From: a virus
IMG/VR virus record: IMGVR_UViG_3300020166_000993
Coordinates: 1-64,000 of that record
Reading direction: 5' to 3' (one strand)
DNA length: 64,000 nucleotides
The notes below the pieces were generated by a model. That model saw only the letters and a list, made by a program, of their open reading frames with translations. It did no database searches and had not been told where the DNA came from. The position numbers were made by a program, and so were the translations under genes. Shown here one piece after another: positions 41,205-51,040 of this stretch. Each line of letters opens with the position of its first letter. Position 1 is the stretch's first letter.

Positions 41205-43924
41205 TAACTAAACCCTACAAGCTGACCTAATACTGTGTATGTGCTAACACCTGTTTTAAGGAAACTAAAGCTCACCACATCTTCACCGTTGTTGGTGCCT
41301 GTGGGTGGTGATCCACCTTGCCATAGCAGTGTTTGTGCCACACCACCAATCTGTACTGCTGTGGGAATACGTGCTGTTGCGCCCTGATCAATAACCAGTG
41401 TAACTGTGGCTGCATAGTCAGTGGTTAAACCAAAATTAGTAAAGTTCGCTGTGAAGTCTGCAACTGGAGCAGTGTGACGGAATATGTGTCCGTTATCACA
41501 ATCGTGTGTTACGGTGCCTGTTGCTGCATTAATTGTGCTGAACGCTTCCTGCACACCAGTATCAAACAGTGCATCCCCCTGAGATCTGAAAGTGCCCAGC
41601 GTGTTAACTGATCCTGCAATAATGGTAGTACTGGTGCCATTACCAATATCTATTTGTGTTGCGGTCGTTGTGCCAATGTCTACCTGGCCATTTGCCACTG
41701 CGCCAGTGCCTGCATCCAGTATCAGTGTGCCGCCTGTGCTGTTCAAGCCCGAAGCATCACCGCCGTTGATGTTTAGATTGTCACCGTTAACGCTGTCAGT
41801 GGTTTCTGCCGCAGGTTGTACATTGCCTGTTTCCAAACTGCTTGCTGAGAACGTGCCACCTGCAAATGATATAGTAACGGTATTACCACCCGAGATGCTT
41901 AGGTTGCTGTTTGCCTGATCCCAGGTTAATGTTTGACTATCAGAGTCTACGTTGCTGTAGCCCTGAGTATCTAAATATGCTTGCACTGTGGCATTGCTAT
42001 AACTTACCACTGTGTTGCTGTAGCCCTGAGTATCTAAATATGCTTGCACTGTGGCATTGCTATAACTTACCACTGTGTTGCTATAACCGTTTGATGTAAG
42101 GAAAGTGTTTACATCACTGTCAGCATAGTTAGAAAATCCTGTGATAGTAACCTCATTGCCGCCACTGATTGAAATATTTGAATTTGCCTCGTCCCAGGTT
42201 AAAGTTTGTGCATCTAAATCTACATTACTATAGCCTTGTGCATCCAAGTATGTTTGTACATCAGTATCGCCATACGTTGTTGCAGTATTACTGAATCCCT
42301 GTGCATCTAAATAAGCCTGAACTGATGCATCTGTATAACTTACAATAGCATTACCATTTAATAATAATCCTGCGCCGCTAGTGCTAATTGTATCTGTACC
42401 TAAATAAATTGTGGCATTTGCCAAATATAAATCTTTCCAACGAGCATCGTTTGTGCCTAAATCATATGTTACGTTTGCGCTTGGTATGATATTACCTGCC
42501 CAGTTACCTTCACCTAACAACAATACATCTGCATCACCATAACTACCACCTAGACCAGTTAAAGCAATGCTGTTACCTCCTGCAATACTAAGTGTTGCGT
42601 TAGCTTCGTCCCAAGCTAAATCTAAATCATCTAAATCTGCGAGTGTAACAAATCCTGCATCACCTGTACCCACATGTAAAGTATCTGTGGTATAATTCCA
42701 TGTTACCGAACCTTCTCCACTGCTTATCACTGTGTTACTTTGAGGTACAATTAACTCACCATCAGTTAGATTAGCAACATCGGTTAAACCGGTAGTAGGA
42801 CTTGCATCTACCCACTGTACACTATCAACATCTTGATAATAAATTTTTAATCTACCTTTATTGCTGTTCCACCACAAGTCTCCATCACTAGGACCGGAAG
42901 GGGGATTGTCGCTTACGGTTACACTAGCGCCACCACCAGCACTTCCTGCGGGGTTAGTGTCAACCCATTGACTGCTATCAACATCAGTATAATATATTTT
43001 TAATCTACCGGCAGCACTATCCCACCATAAGTCACCTTCACTGGGACTTAAAGGAGGAGTATCATCAACATCTACACTAGCACCTCCTGCTGCACTAGCG
43101 AAAGTAATTGTGTCTGCTGCTGCATTAGTAGTAATAGTCATACCAGTGCCGGCTGCAAATGTTAATGTATCTGCCTTGTTGTCAGCACTAACTGTAGTTT
43201 GTCCTGCTACTTCAATATTACGATAAGCTTCAGTTGTAATAATATTATAATCAACATTACCGTTCCCACCAGCGCCGCCAGCCATTAGTACTAAGTCAAC
43301 GTTTTGTATTCTACCGTAAGTGTCTACAGTGATTTGAGGTGCATGAGTAACGTTACCGTATGTACCTGGTGTAACACCTGTAGATACTAAGTTTAATGTT
43401 GGAGACGATGCAATACCAGATCCACCAGTAACGCTAATTTGTCCCGCCGTTCCTGAAATATTAGCTATGTGTTCTGCATTTAAACTTTGTGCAATTTCAA
43501 AAGTACCTTCTACTAATGCGGTACTAATTACTTGGCCTTTGTCGTTTATAGTGATCGAGGGAATGTGTGTTGCATTGCCGTATGTGCCTGCTGTAGATAC
43601 TGGTTCAATAAATATACCAGTGCTATTTGCAAGTAACCCTCCGGATGGCGAAGTAGTAATATTAATTACGCCCTGATCAGTTTTGTTTAAGCCATTACCT
43701 GCACTGTAAGGATCAGATAATGCGGGCCTCCATTCATTAACCCCACCAAAATATGTAAGTACTTGTCCGTTTTCTGGTGCATAAGCACCAAAGGTGTTAA
43801 CATCAGATAATTCGTTTGTTGAGAAAGTAATAAAATCTATTTCAGATCCTGCTGTTATTACTACTTGGGTGCTTCCAGAGTACACTGACGGAGTGTCAGA
43901 TAAACTAATAAATGTATTGGCCAT
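41204..43924 (-). CDS. very large fibre protein with internal repeats, about 906 aa
   Basis: Starts MANTFISLSDTPSVYSGSTQ at an ATG preceded by AGGA. Beta-rich. Two SxxPPLSPSEGDLWWDS-type modules near residues 285 and 345 (each with LKIYYxDVDSxQWVD) and later SxATVQAYLDxQGYSN repeats show growth by duplication. Two of the latter are identical at DNA level (41952-42077). Likely the main tail fibre or adhesin. Confidence 0.75.
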   Translation of the reverse strand: MANTFISLSDTPSVYSGSTQVVITAGSEIDFITFSTNELSDVNTFGAYAPENGQVLTYFGGVNEWRPALSDPYSAGNGLNKTDQGVINITTSPSGGLLANSTGIFIEPVSTAGTYGNATHIPSITINDKGQVISTALVEGTFEIAQSLNAEHIANISGTAGQISVTGGSGIASSPTLNLVSTGVTPGTYGNVTHAPQITVDTYGRIQNVDLVLMAGGAGGNGNVDYNIITTEAYRNIEVAGQTTVSADNKADTLTFAAGTGMTITTNAAADTITFASAAGGASVDVDDTPPLSPSEGDLWWDSAAGRLKIYYTDVDSSQWVDTNPAGSAGGGASVTVSDNPPSGPSDGDLWWNSNKGRLKIYYQDVDSVQWVDASPTTGLTDVANLTDGELIVPQSNTVISSGEGSVTWNYTTDTLHVGTGDAGFVTLADLDDLDLAWDEANATLSIAGGNSIALTGLGGSYGDADVLLLGEGNWAGNIIPSANVTYDLGTNDARWKDLYLANATIYLGTDTISTSGAGLLLNGNAIVSYTDASVQAYLDAQGFSNTATTYGDTDVQTYLDAQGYSNVDLDAQTLTWDEANSNISISGGNEVTITGFSNYADSDVNTFLTSNGYSNTVVSYSNATVQAYLDTQGYSNTVVSYSNATVQAYLDTQGYSNVDSDSQTLTWDQANSNLSISGGNTVTISFAGGTFSASSLETGNVQPAAETTDSVNGDNLNINGGDASGLNSTGGTLILDAGTGAVANGQVDIGTTTATQIDIGNGTSTTIIAGSVNTLGTFRSQGDALFDTGVQEAFSTINAATGTVTHDCDNGHIFRHTAPVADFTANFTNFGLTTDYAATVTLVIDQGATARIPTAVQIGGVAQTLLWQGGSPPTGTNNGEDVVSFSFLKTGVSTYTVLGQLVGFS
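41952..42077 (-). repeat. two perfect 63-bp tandem repeats in fibre gene
   Basis: Units at 41952-42014 and 42015-42077 are identical and in frame, each encoding 21 residues including SNATVQAYLDTQG. More diverged copies flank them. Confidence 0.9.
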
Positions 43925-43955
43925 TATCAATCCTAAGCTAGTGTGCTATTACAGC

Positions 43956-43963
43956 TATTTATC
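43956..43963 (-). promoter_or_regulatory. T4-like late promoter GATAAATA
   Basis: GTGATAAATA on the minus strand, 31 nt before the fibre ATG at 43924. Confidence 0.65.
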
Positions 43964-43967
43964 ACTT

Positions 43968-44396
43968 TTAGCTAGATAATATGACTCTATCAATGCTGCC
44001 ATAAGATGAATCATATGTAAGACTGTCGCCAATATGCCTACGATCCATATAAGCCCTTATGAATGTGTAGTTTCCTCTGAAAGTATATGCTTCTGATTTT
44101 GTTGCAGGAGCGTTTGCGTTGTATTGAATATAACCGTCTGGGTTCCAAGGATTACTACCTGGATACAAACCGTTAAGTGGATCAATCACAAGATCAAACC
44201 AATCTCCGTCCGCAGGTTCTAAACTGAGAGTTGCCTGAATTCTAAATCTTCCTATCCAATTGTTATATGTTACTTGTATTGTGTGCAATCCGTCAGTATA
44301 TCCGTAATAGCTATCACTTTTTACAACTTCGCTAAATTTGGACATTTCAATGCCAGTAGCACTCATAATCGTAACACTTCTTCTATTAATGGGCAT
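43968..44396 (-). CDS. probable virion protein, 142 aa
   Basis: Starts MPINRRSVTIMSATGIEMSK. Beta-rich with RFRIQATLSLEPADGDWFDL, like small phage baseplate or fibre-associated beta-sandwich proteins. It lies between a short gene and the giant fibre in a late operon. No specific homologue named. Confidence 0.6.
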   Translation of the reverse strand: MPINRRSVTIMSATGIEMSKFSEVVKSDSYYGYTDGLHTIQVTYNNWIGRFRIQATLSLEPADGDWFDLVIDPLNGLYPGSNPWNPDGYIQYNANAPATKSEAYTFRGNYTFIRAYMDRRHIGDSLTYDSSYGSIDRVILSS

Positions 44397-44401
44397 TTGT
44401 A

Positions 44402-44569
44402 TTATCCTGCTGTTTTGACTTCTACTACAGCACCGTCACCAACCAATTGCTGTACAACTTGCTCCAGTGTGCTAACTACTTCCTCATTAACCACTGATGT
44501 AAGTTTCTCACCGTCTTTTGCAATTCTGCTGATTTCGATCACTACTGAATCGCTTACTATTTGTGCCAT
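44402..44569 (-). CDS. hypothetical protein, 55 aa
   Basis: Starts MAQIVSDSVVIEISRIAKDG after GGGAGAG. The apparent longer start at 44605 overlaps the late box, so the shorter one is chosen. Small alpha/beta protein heading a late operon. Function unknown. Confidence 0.55.
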   Translation of the reverse strand: MAQIVSDSVVIEISRIAKDGEKLTSVVNEEVVSTLEQVVQQLVGDGAVVEVKTAG

Positions 44570-44595
44570 GTGTATCTCTCCCTGGGTTATTATAG

Positions 44596-44603
44596 TATTT
44601 ATC
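44596..44603 (-). promoter_or_regulatory. T4-like late promoter GATAAATA
   Basis: GATAAATA on the minus strand, 26 nt before the ATG at 44569. Confidence 0.6.
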
Positions 44604-44643
44604 ATATAAAATACTTTTCAACCAGCAAAGTTTCTTTTTTTAG

Positions 44644-46827
44644 TTAGACAATACTTAACATGTAATCTTTATCTGTATATCCTATTTCTACCCAACAATC
44701 CTTTAAATTTTCAAACAATATTTTTTTACTCAATGGTTTCTTTATTTCGTGTTCAAACAATCGTTTTAATGGCCTTGCTCCCATATTAGGATCATATCCG
44801 TCTTGAGCTAGTTGTAAACGAGCATCCTGAGTAATCTTAATTCTAATTTTACTGTTGTTACCTATCAACAATGCGTTTGTTTCTTCTACTAGTTTATCAA
44901 CAATTAACAACATTTGTGTGTTCTCTAGTTTACTAAACGGCACTATTGCATCAATCCTGTTTCTAAATTCAGGGGCAAAAAATTGTTGGATAGCTTTATC
45001 AATCTCTCCCTGCTTTACGGGATCACCAAAACCAATTTTACGAACCTCACTTGCTTGTATTCCCAAATTGCTTGTCATTAAAATAATAACATTAGAAAAA
45101 TCTACTTTTTTGCCAGCACTACCAGTAAGAACTCCATCGTCCATAATTTGTAACAACACCTGTAAAACTTCTGGTGCTGCTTTTTCCACCTCATCTAATA
45201 ATAAAACACAATTAGGTGTTTCATCGATTGCTGCTAATAACTGACCTTGGCCCATTTTACCTTCTGCATGGCCAATATATCCTGGAGGAGCACCAATCAA
45301 TTTTGCAATGCTGTGTCTTTCTTGATATTCACTCATATCAAATTTTACCAATGTACAATTTAATTCCTCTGCTAATGCCCTTGCAGTTTCTGTTTTACCA
45401 GTACCTGTGGGTCCTACAAATAGAAAACTACCAATTGGTTTATGCACTTCCCGTAAACCTGCTTTGCTTACCAATATACTCTCTACAATTTTTGCAATTG
45501 CTTGATCTTGTCCGTAAACAACTGTCTTGATTCTATCTTCCAGTGTTTCGTAACCATAACTGCTTTCCGTATCAATTACGTCTTCGCCAATGTTACTTAT
45601 TTTACTAATAACTTTTACGACATCTGAAATTTTTACGGTTTTTTGTTCACGAAGTTTAACTCTAGCGCCAGCAGCATCTACAATGTCCAATGCTTTATCT
45701 GGAAAACACTTATTTTTGATATATCTATCAGAAAGGTCAACTACTCTGCTTAATAATTTTAAGCTGTATTTTACATGATGGAATTCTTCGTAATAGGATT
45801 TCAGACCGTATAGAATATCCTTAGTGTCAGCAACTGAAGTTTCATTGATTATTAGTTTTTCAAAACGCCGTTTCATTGCGCCATCTTTTTCTATACTATT
45901 AGCAAATTCGTCTGGAGTAGTTGCTCCTATGGTTTGTAATCTACCTCTACCTAACGCAGGCTTTAGGATATTTGCAGCATCAACTGATCCGCTAGATCCT
46001 GTACCTGCTCCCATGATCATATGTATTTCGTCTATAAACAAAATAGCGTCTGGGTCTTTTTCTAGATAGGAAATTACACCTTTTAATCTTTCCTCAAAGT
46101 CACCTCTGTACTTGGCACCTGCAATCATTCCTGCTAAGTCCATGCTGTACACAACTTTGTTTTTCATTATATTTGGTATTTCACCGTCTACAATTTTTTT
46201 AGCCAACCCTTCTGCAATAGCAGTTTTACCTGTGCCTGGTTCCCCTACTAACACACAGTTATTTTTCTTTCTTTTTGCAAGTACGTGTACTAAGTCACTT
46301 ACCTCGTTTTGTCTTCCAATTAAAGGATCTATCTTGGAATTTTTTGCTTCTTGGTTTAAGTTTATGGTGTATTGTTCCAATAAATCTCTTGCTTCGTTAT
46401 CTTCCTTTTCTTTGATAATTTTCTCTTTAATTGTCTCTTTTTCTAATCCGTTTATTTCGCAATAGTAACGAGCAAAACTTTCTTCCTCGCTTAAAATACT
46501 AATTAACAAATCTGTTGTTTCAAATTTGTCTTTTTGGCTAAACATCATTTGTGCTACGCCTCTTTGAAAAACACGATCAACTAATGTTGTTTTTTTAGGT
46601 TTTCCTTTAGTGCCGTGAACATTCTTTAAACCATGCCAACTTTCTCTGTTAAAATAGTTATTTAAGTCTGTGATTATTTGATCAACGTCAACTGTATTTT
46701 CCTTACATACCTCTATTATTTTTTCGTCCCTGAGTAAGCACAAAACAATATGTTCTAGAGTAACATATTCATGATTTAGTTCTTGGGCTACAGTTAGCGC
46801 ATTATGCATTACTTCTTCAATTGTCAC
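44644..46827 (-). CDS. clpA: ClpA-like AAA+ unfoldase
   Basis: 727 aa. A Clp N-domain (residues 1-140), first AAA+ module with GEPGTGKT (195-202) and ILFIDE (262-267), second with GPTGTGKT (472-479) and VLLLDE (541-546). There is no long coiled-coil middle domain, so it is ClpA rather than ClpB. RKIGFGDP (IGF at 598-600) sits where ClpA carries its IGL/IGF ClpP-docking loop. It should unfold proteins and feed ClpP; no clpP gene is in the window, so host ClpP is the likely partner. It overlaps the co-chaperone gene by ATGA. Confidence 0.9.
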   Translation of the reverse strand: MTIEEVMHNALTVAQELNHEYVTLEHIVLCLLRDEKIIEVCKENTVDVDQIITDLNNYFNRESWHGLKNVHGTKGKPKKTTLVDRVFQRGVAQMMFSQKDKFETTDLLISILSEEESFARYYCEINGLEKETIKEKIIKEKEDNEARDLLEQYTINLNQEAKNSKIDPLIGRQNEVSDLVHVLAKRKKNNCVLVGEPGTGKTAIAEGLAKKIVDGEIPNIMKNKVVYSMDLAGMIAGAKYRGDFEERLKGVISYLEKDPDAILFIDEIHMIMGAGTGSSGSVDAANILKPALGRGRLQTIGATTPDEFANSIEKDGAMKRRFEKLIINETSVADTKDILYGLKSYYEEFHHVKYSLKLLSRVVDLSDRYIKNKCFPDKALDIVDAAGARVKLREQKTVKISDVVKVISKISNIGEDVIDTESSYGYETLEDRIKTVVYGQDQAIAKIVESILVSKAGLREVHKPIGSFLFVGPTGTGKTETARALAEELNCTLVKFDMSEYQERHSIAKLIGAPPGYIGHAEGKMGQGQLLAAIDETPNCVLLLDEVEKAAPEVLQVLLQIMDDGVLTGSAGKKVDFSNVIILMTSNLGIQASEVRKIGFGDPVKQGEIDKAIQQFFAPEFRNRIDAIVPFSKLENTQMLLIVDKLVEETNALLIGNNSKIRIKITQDARLQLAQDGYDPNMGARPLKRLFEHEIKKPLSKKILFENLKDCWVEIGYTDKDYMLSIV

Positions 46828-47648
46828 TTAAATACCTCATCTTTTATTTTATTTAACATCGATATATGCTCAGGATTAGTAATATTAGGTGTCTTAATAT
46901 CTAATATTAAAAACAAATGTCCTTTGCTGTTGATATTATTAGGACTAGGCATACCCCATTGGCTTAGTCTTAATCTTTCCCCTGTACACGAACCTCTTGG
47001 TATTTTTACTTTGAACCTAGATCCTGCAAAGTGTTCGTATTCTATTTCTCCTCCTATCATTGCAGTGATACAGTCTATGTTAATTTTATGCAATACATTA
47101 TCCCCATCACGTGCCATGTTTGGTGGCATTTGTGTTTGTATTCTTACAATCAAATCTCCAGGAGGTAACTGTTTAAATCGTTGATGTCCTTTGCCGTGTA
47201 TTCTTAATTTTGCCCCTTCACGAATACCAGGTGGCAATGATATATTTTCGTTTATAACCCCAGCGTTTATGTTAAAATCTCCGCCTGTATAGGATTGCAA
47301 AAGACTAATATTTAAATTTACTTGTGCATCAGGATTTCTTTGTTGCTGTGGTCCTCTGTTACTAAATCCAAATTGTGACATGACATCATCAAACGGGCTA
47401 CCGGTATTAAAGTTAAAACTGAATCCCTGAGGTCCACCTTGTTGTTGTGGATCCACTGTACCAAACTGATCATACATTTGACGCTTTTGAGGATCACTTA
47501 ATCCTTCATATGCTTCTTGTAATTTTTTGAACTCAGCTTCGTCGCCGCCTTTGTCAGGATGATGTTGTCCAGCTAACTTGCGATAAGCACGTTTAATCGT
47601 TTGTGGATCCGCATCGCGAGCCACGCCTAGTGTTTGATAGTAATCCAT
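46824..47648 (-). CDS. CbpA-type DnaJ co-chaperone
   Basis: 274 aa. J domain at residues 1-66 with the essential HPD (HHPDKGG), a Gly/Phe-rich segment (about 75-100), then two beta-rich substrate domains (GIREGAKLRIHGKGHQRF). The zinc-finger domain of full DnaJ is missing, as in CbpA. It should stimulate host DnaK and deliver clients, possibly together with ClpA. The ATG is 8 nt after a TATAAT, giving a nearly leaderless mRNA. Confidence 0.88.
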   Translation of the reverse strand: MDYYQTLGVARDADPQTIKRAYRKLAGQHHPDKGGDEAEFKKLQEAYEGLSDPQKRQMYDQFGTVDPQQQGGPQGFSFNFNTGSPFDDVMSQFGFSNRGPQQQRNPDAQVNLNISLLQSYTGGDFNINAGVINENISLPPGIREGAKLRIHGKGHQRFKQLPPGDLIVRIQTQMPPNMARDGDNVLHKINIDCITAMIGGEIEYEHFAGSRFKVKIPRGSCTGERLRLSQWGMPSPNNINSKGHLFLILDIKTPNITNPEHISMLNKIKDEVFK

Positions 47649-47656
47649 ATGTGTCT

Positions 47657-47685
47657 ATTATAGCATAAGTTTGAGGAAAATGCAA
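47657..47685 (-). promoter_or_regulatory. sigma70-type promoter for dnaJ-clpA
   Basis: Minus strand: TTGCAT (47680-47685), 17 nt, TGC then TATAAT (47657-47662). The dnaJ ATG begins 8 nt later. The -35 is part of the hairpin at 47680-47710. Confidence 0.65.
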
Positions 47686-47710
47686 GGGGCAACTGTTGTT
47701 ACCCCCGCAT
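47680..47710 (-). terminator. hairpin after TonB receptor gene, candidate terminator
   Basis: GGGGTAAC and GTTGCCCC form an 8-bp stem (one G-T pair) with loop AACA, extended by ATGC/GCAT after a small internal loop. It starts 15 bp past the receptor stop. Only a weak T run follows, so termination may be partial. Confidence 0.5.
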
Positions 47711-47713
47711 CTT

Positions 47714-47721
47714 TATTTATA
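47714..47721 (-). promoter_or_regulatory. T4-like late box TATAAATA before dnaJ-clpA
   Basis: Perfect TATAAATA on the minus strand between the receptor stop and dnaJ, 65 bp before the dnaJ ATG. It could give a second, late transcript. Confidence 0.45.
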
Positions 47722-47724
47722 GAA

Positions 47725-50700
47725 TTAAAAGACGTACTTTAATCCTAACTGGATACGACTTAAACTTCTGTAGTAGTTAATCGCTTGATTATCCACACGG
47801 TCTAAGCTCATGCCGTAAGCTGGACGATATTCATAACTGTATGAGCCGTCAGCGTTTGTGACTGGTACTGCTTCAGCTAAACTACGGGCTGAGTTGTTTG
47901 CTTTAGTCTGCTGTCCCCAATCTGAGTTCAACAAGTTAGGCAAGTTCTCAATATCAAGTGATACTAGGACCTTGTCTGCCTTGCGAAATCCTGGAAACTC
48001 TTGAGTAACTTTTAAGTCAACTCTGTAGTTCCAATCAGTTTCGAACTCGTTGATTGGTGCAAAGCCACCTGCATAACCTGCTAAACCAGCTGCTGCAATG
48101 TATGCGTTGTAATCAGCTGCAAAGTAATCAGGAATGATTACGTCTGTACCTGAACCATTTGGTACATAAAATGCTGCTGTTTCATCACGAGCTGATTCTC
48201 TATCCAATCCCCATAACGCACCATCTTTATACTGACCAAGAGTATAGCTGAATGGTTCGCCACTTACAGCGCCAGCAATTAATGCAAAGCGTGTTGGTGA
48301 GTTTGGAATCCAGTTTGCAGTATAACCTGCAACAACACTAATTGTGTGTTCACGGCTGTATGGGCTTCTGTGCAATACGTCTGCATTGAAGTCTTCATAC
48401 TTAGTGGTGTACTTGAAGTTACTGATGTTACGTGAGCTGCTTAAAGCACCTACTGTTTCTACATCTTGCCAAGTGTAATTAGCGTATAAGTCAAAGCCAT
48501 TATCAAAGGCCTTTGCAACACTAGCTGAGAACAAAAGACTTTCGCCTTTGTCTGTGTTAGTGAGTAACATGTCATAACCACGACCGTCAATGAATTTCTC
48601 CATTGCTTTACCACATACACTATAGTCTGCATAAATTGCTCTGCCATCTGGGCCTGTACCAATTTGAGTATTTGATACATAGTCACCAATTTCTGGACAA
48701 TCTACAGCACCACCAAATGCAGGGTTGCCAATACGCAACTGCCGGAAGTGTAAGTCTTTGTCTACTTTGGTCATTAACAAGTCTGCTGTCATATCCCAAC
48801 CATCACCAAAAGTCCAATCAGCGCCAATGCTTACTTTAAGTTCACGTGGCAATTCAAAGTTTGGATCCATGATGTCAGCATAACCAGGACGGAATCCAGG
48901 TTGACCAGGCTGATAAATGTACTGGTCAAATACTGATGTATCAAACCCATCAAAGCCTGCTGCTGCTTCTAGTGGAACGTTTGCGTTTTGGATACCAATA
49001 CCATCATTGCTGAAAGTACCACCCATCCACACGTTAGGACGTCCACCAGTAAAGTAACCTGCACCACCGCGGAATGTTACATCCTGGAAGAAAGCAAGGT
49101 CATCTGCTTGGAATGAAAAACTAACTCTAGGCAAGAATACATCTTTGCCGTCTAAGCTAGTAGCGTTACTGAAACCATAGTATTGTTCAATTTGAGGATT
49201 AGCCTTTGGTGCTTGATCCATAGAGATCTTTTCCCAACGTGCGCCAGCATTAACAGTTAATCTGTCAGTAGCGTCCCAGGTATCCTGAATATAGAAACTG
49301 GTAGTTTCAATAGCAAAGGCAGCACTGCCATCAGCAGGGTCGCCACTTGGTGCATTACGATAGTCAATGTCGTAAGGAGTCTTGTTAGCAAAGTCTTCAA
49401 TGCTTGCAAAAACTAACTCACCATCGCTGTATGCAACAAAGCCGTTAAAAACGTCTACTTCGTTGTAATGCACACCAGCAACAATTTCATGTTGGCCCAG
49501 CAAGTAACTTGCTTCCAATTCCATCTCTGTTGTGGTTGTACTGAGTGTGTTAAAGTGACGGAAAACGTCAGGACCCATTAATACTTGTGGGCCTCTGTTG
49601 CCTTCGCCTAGTTCAACAACTGCTCGCATAAAGTCTGCACCACCAACACTGTCTTGTGCTGTATCAACTTCACGCTTACCATATCGTACACTTGTGCTTA
49701 ACTTGTCATTCCAATCTGAAAAGATTTGAACGCTGTTAGCAGCAAGTTCAGATGTTTTGATGTAGTTACCTGAGGTAAGTGCTAACACAGTGTTTGAACC
49801 ACCGTACTCGCTTACATCGTTATTGTCTGAAGTCTGGTGGGTAAAAGTTGCACGATGGAAATCTGAGATATTCCAATCCAACTTAACCAACAAATCTTCG
49901 TCTTCTAGCATGTTATCCATGCCGCTTGCGCTACCTGCATTATAACCATAAACTGAATCAGCAATGGCAATAATTTCCTGTGCGTCAGCAAGTGACACGC
50001 CGTCTACTTCTCTAACGGCACCAGATCCAGCAGCACCAAAAACACCTGGCTCTTGCTTTTCAAATTTGTCATAGTTGACAAAGAAGAAAAGTTTGTCTTC
50101 CAGGATTGGACCACCGAATGTAAAACCAACAGTTTCTTCATCAAACTCACCATTGGTGACTTCAGTGCCGTCAGTTTCATCACCTACAAAACTGTCGTTA
50201 GTCTTATAAGCATACACGCTACCAGAAAATTCATTTGTACCTGACTTAGTAACAACATTAATGTTACCAGCAGTTGAACCTGAATCTCTTACGTCATAGT
50301 CTACCACGCTCACAGTTACCTGATCAACGCTTTCCAATGCAATAGGCGAACGTACACCTGGGTAGCCGCCATACTCCAAACCGAAGTCATCTGATTGGCC
50401 AATACCGTCAACACTGAATGAGCTATAACGTGCGTTTTGTCCAGCGATGCTGATACTTTCAGTATCGTCACCGTTGAAACTGATGCTGTAAACATTCACA
50501 AATGGTTGTGTTGCAACTGCATCTTTTAGGTCACGGCGAACACTAGCAATATCATTAACTTGATCTGCTGTCATTACGCCGCTTGGACCAGCTTGCAGAC
50601 CTTTGAGGTCTTGTCTGATCGCTGTTACTACTACTTCTTCCATACTGCGTTCTGGTGCAACGGTTAAACGTAAACGTTCTTCTTTACCCAAGTTCAAGAA

Positions 50701-50979
50701 GATACCTGATGCGGAACCCAGTGAATCACCTACAGTTGCAGCAACGTAGTAAGGACCGCCAACACGTAAATTACGTGCTACAAAGATACCTTGCTCGTTT
50801 GTTGTTTGTAGTGAAATTGAACCAGATGGTTCGTGTGTGATAACGACTTTAGCGCCGTCTACTACTGCACCCCCAGAGTCAACAACGACTCCACGAATAG
50901 CACTAGTTGTCTCCGAGGCAACCGAACCAACAGAAAATACTGCAAGTACGATACCAAGGAGGAGTTTGCGAATATTCAT
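47725..50979 (-). CDS. TonB-dependent outer membrane receptor (Oar-like)
   Basis: 1084 aa and apparently complete. Signal peptide (residues 1-22, cut after SVAS), then a carboxypeptidase-regulatory-like beta domain (about 27-110, SAIRGVVVDSGGAVVDGAKV), a TonB box (EEVVVTA, about 114-120), a plug domain with SFSVDGIGQSDDFG, and a long beta-barrel ending in LGLKYVF with the terminal Phe of outer-membrane proteins. Such receptors import nutrients with TonB energy. In a phage it may remodel the host surface, replace a lost receptor or block superinfection. The promoter and neighbours are phage-like. Confidence 0.88.
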   Translation of the reverse strand: MNIRKLLLGIVLAVFSVGSVASETTSAIRGVVVDSGGAVVDGAKVVITHEPSGSISLQTTNEQGIFVARNLRVGGPYYVAATVGDSLGSASGIFLNLGKEERLRLTVAPERSMEEVVVTAIRQDLKGLQAGPSGVMTADQVNDIASVRRDLKDAVATQPFVNVYSISFNGDDTESISIAGQNARYSSFSVDGIGQSDDFGLEYGGYPGVRSPIALESVDQVTVSVVDYDVRDSGSTAGNINVVTKSGTNEFSGSVYAYKTNDSFVGDETDGTEVTNGEFDEETVGFTFGGPILEDKLFFFVNYDKFEKQEPGVFGAAGSGAVREVDGVSLADAQEIIAIADSVYGYNAGSASGMDNMLEDEDLLVKLDWNISDFHRATFTHQTSDNNDVSEYGGSNTVLALTSGNYIKTSELAANSVQIFSDWNDKLSTSVRYGKREVDTAQDSVGGADFMRAVVELGEGNRGPQVLMGPDVFRHFNTLSTTTTEMELEASYLLGQHEIVAGVHYNEVDVFNGFVAYSDGELVFASIEDFANKTPYDIDYRNAPSGDPADGSAAFAIETTSFYIQDTWDATDRLTVNAGARWEKISMDQAPKANPQIEQYYGFSNATSLDGKDVFLPRVSFSFQADDLAFFQDVTFRGGAGYFTGGRPNVWMGGTFSNDGIGIQNANVPLEAAAGFDGFDTSVFDQYIYQPGQPGFRPGYADIMDPNFELPRELKVSIGADWTFGDGWDMTADLLMTKVDKDLHFRQLRIGNPAFGGAVDCPEIGDYVSNTQIGTGPDGRAIYADYSVCGKAMEKFIDGRGYDMLLTNTDKGESLLFSASVAKAFDNGFDLYANYTWQDVETVGALSSSRNISNFKYTTKYEDFNADVLHRSPYSREHTISVVAGYTANWIPNSPTRFALIAGAVSGEPFSYTLGQYKDGALWGLDRESARDETAAFYVPNGSGTDVIIPDYFAADYNAYIAAAGLAGYAGGFAPINEFETDWNYRVDLKVTQEFPGFRKADKVLVSLDIENLPNLLNSDWGQQTKANNSARSLAEAVPVTNADGSYSYEYRPAYGMSLDRVDNQAINYYRSLSRIQLGLKYVF

Positions 50980-51040
50980 ATGTAACTCCTTACTTTTCTT
51001 CGCTGTTTGTGAATGACCTTAAATCAGCATCATCGTGTTA

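Noticed and set aside
41952-42077. CRISPR-like array
   Set aside because: The repeats are contiguous, in frame, without spacers, and encode a protein repeat.
47725-50979. TonB receptor as contaminating host DNA or a chimera
   Set aside because: The gene is collinear with its neighbours, its promoter is of the same type as other promoters in the window, and dnaJ follows after 77 bp with phage-style signals. No junction anomaly is visible, though only read data could exclude it.
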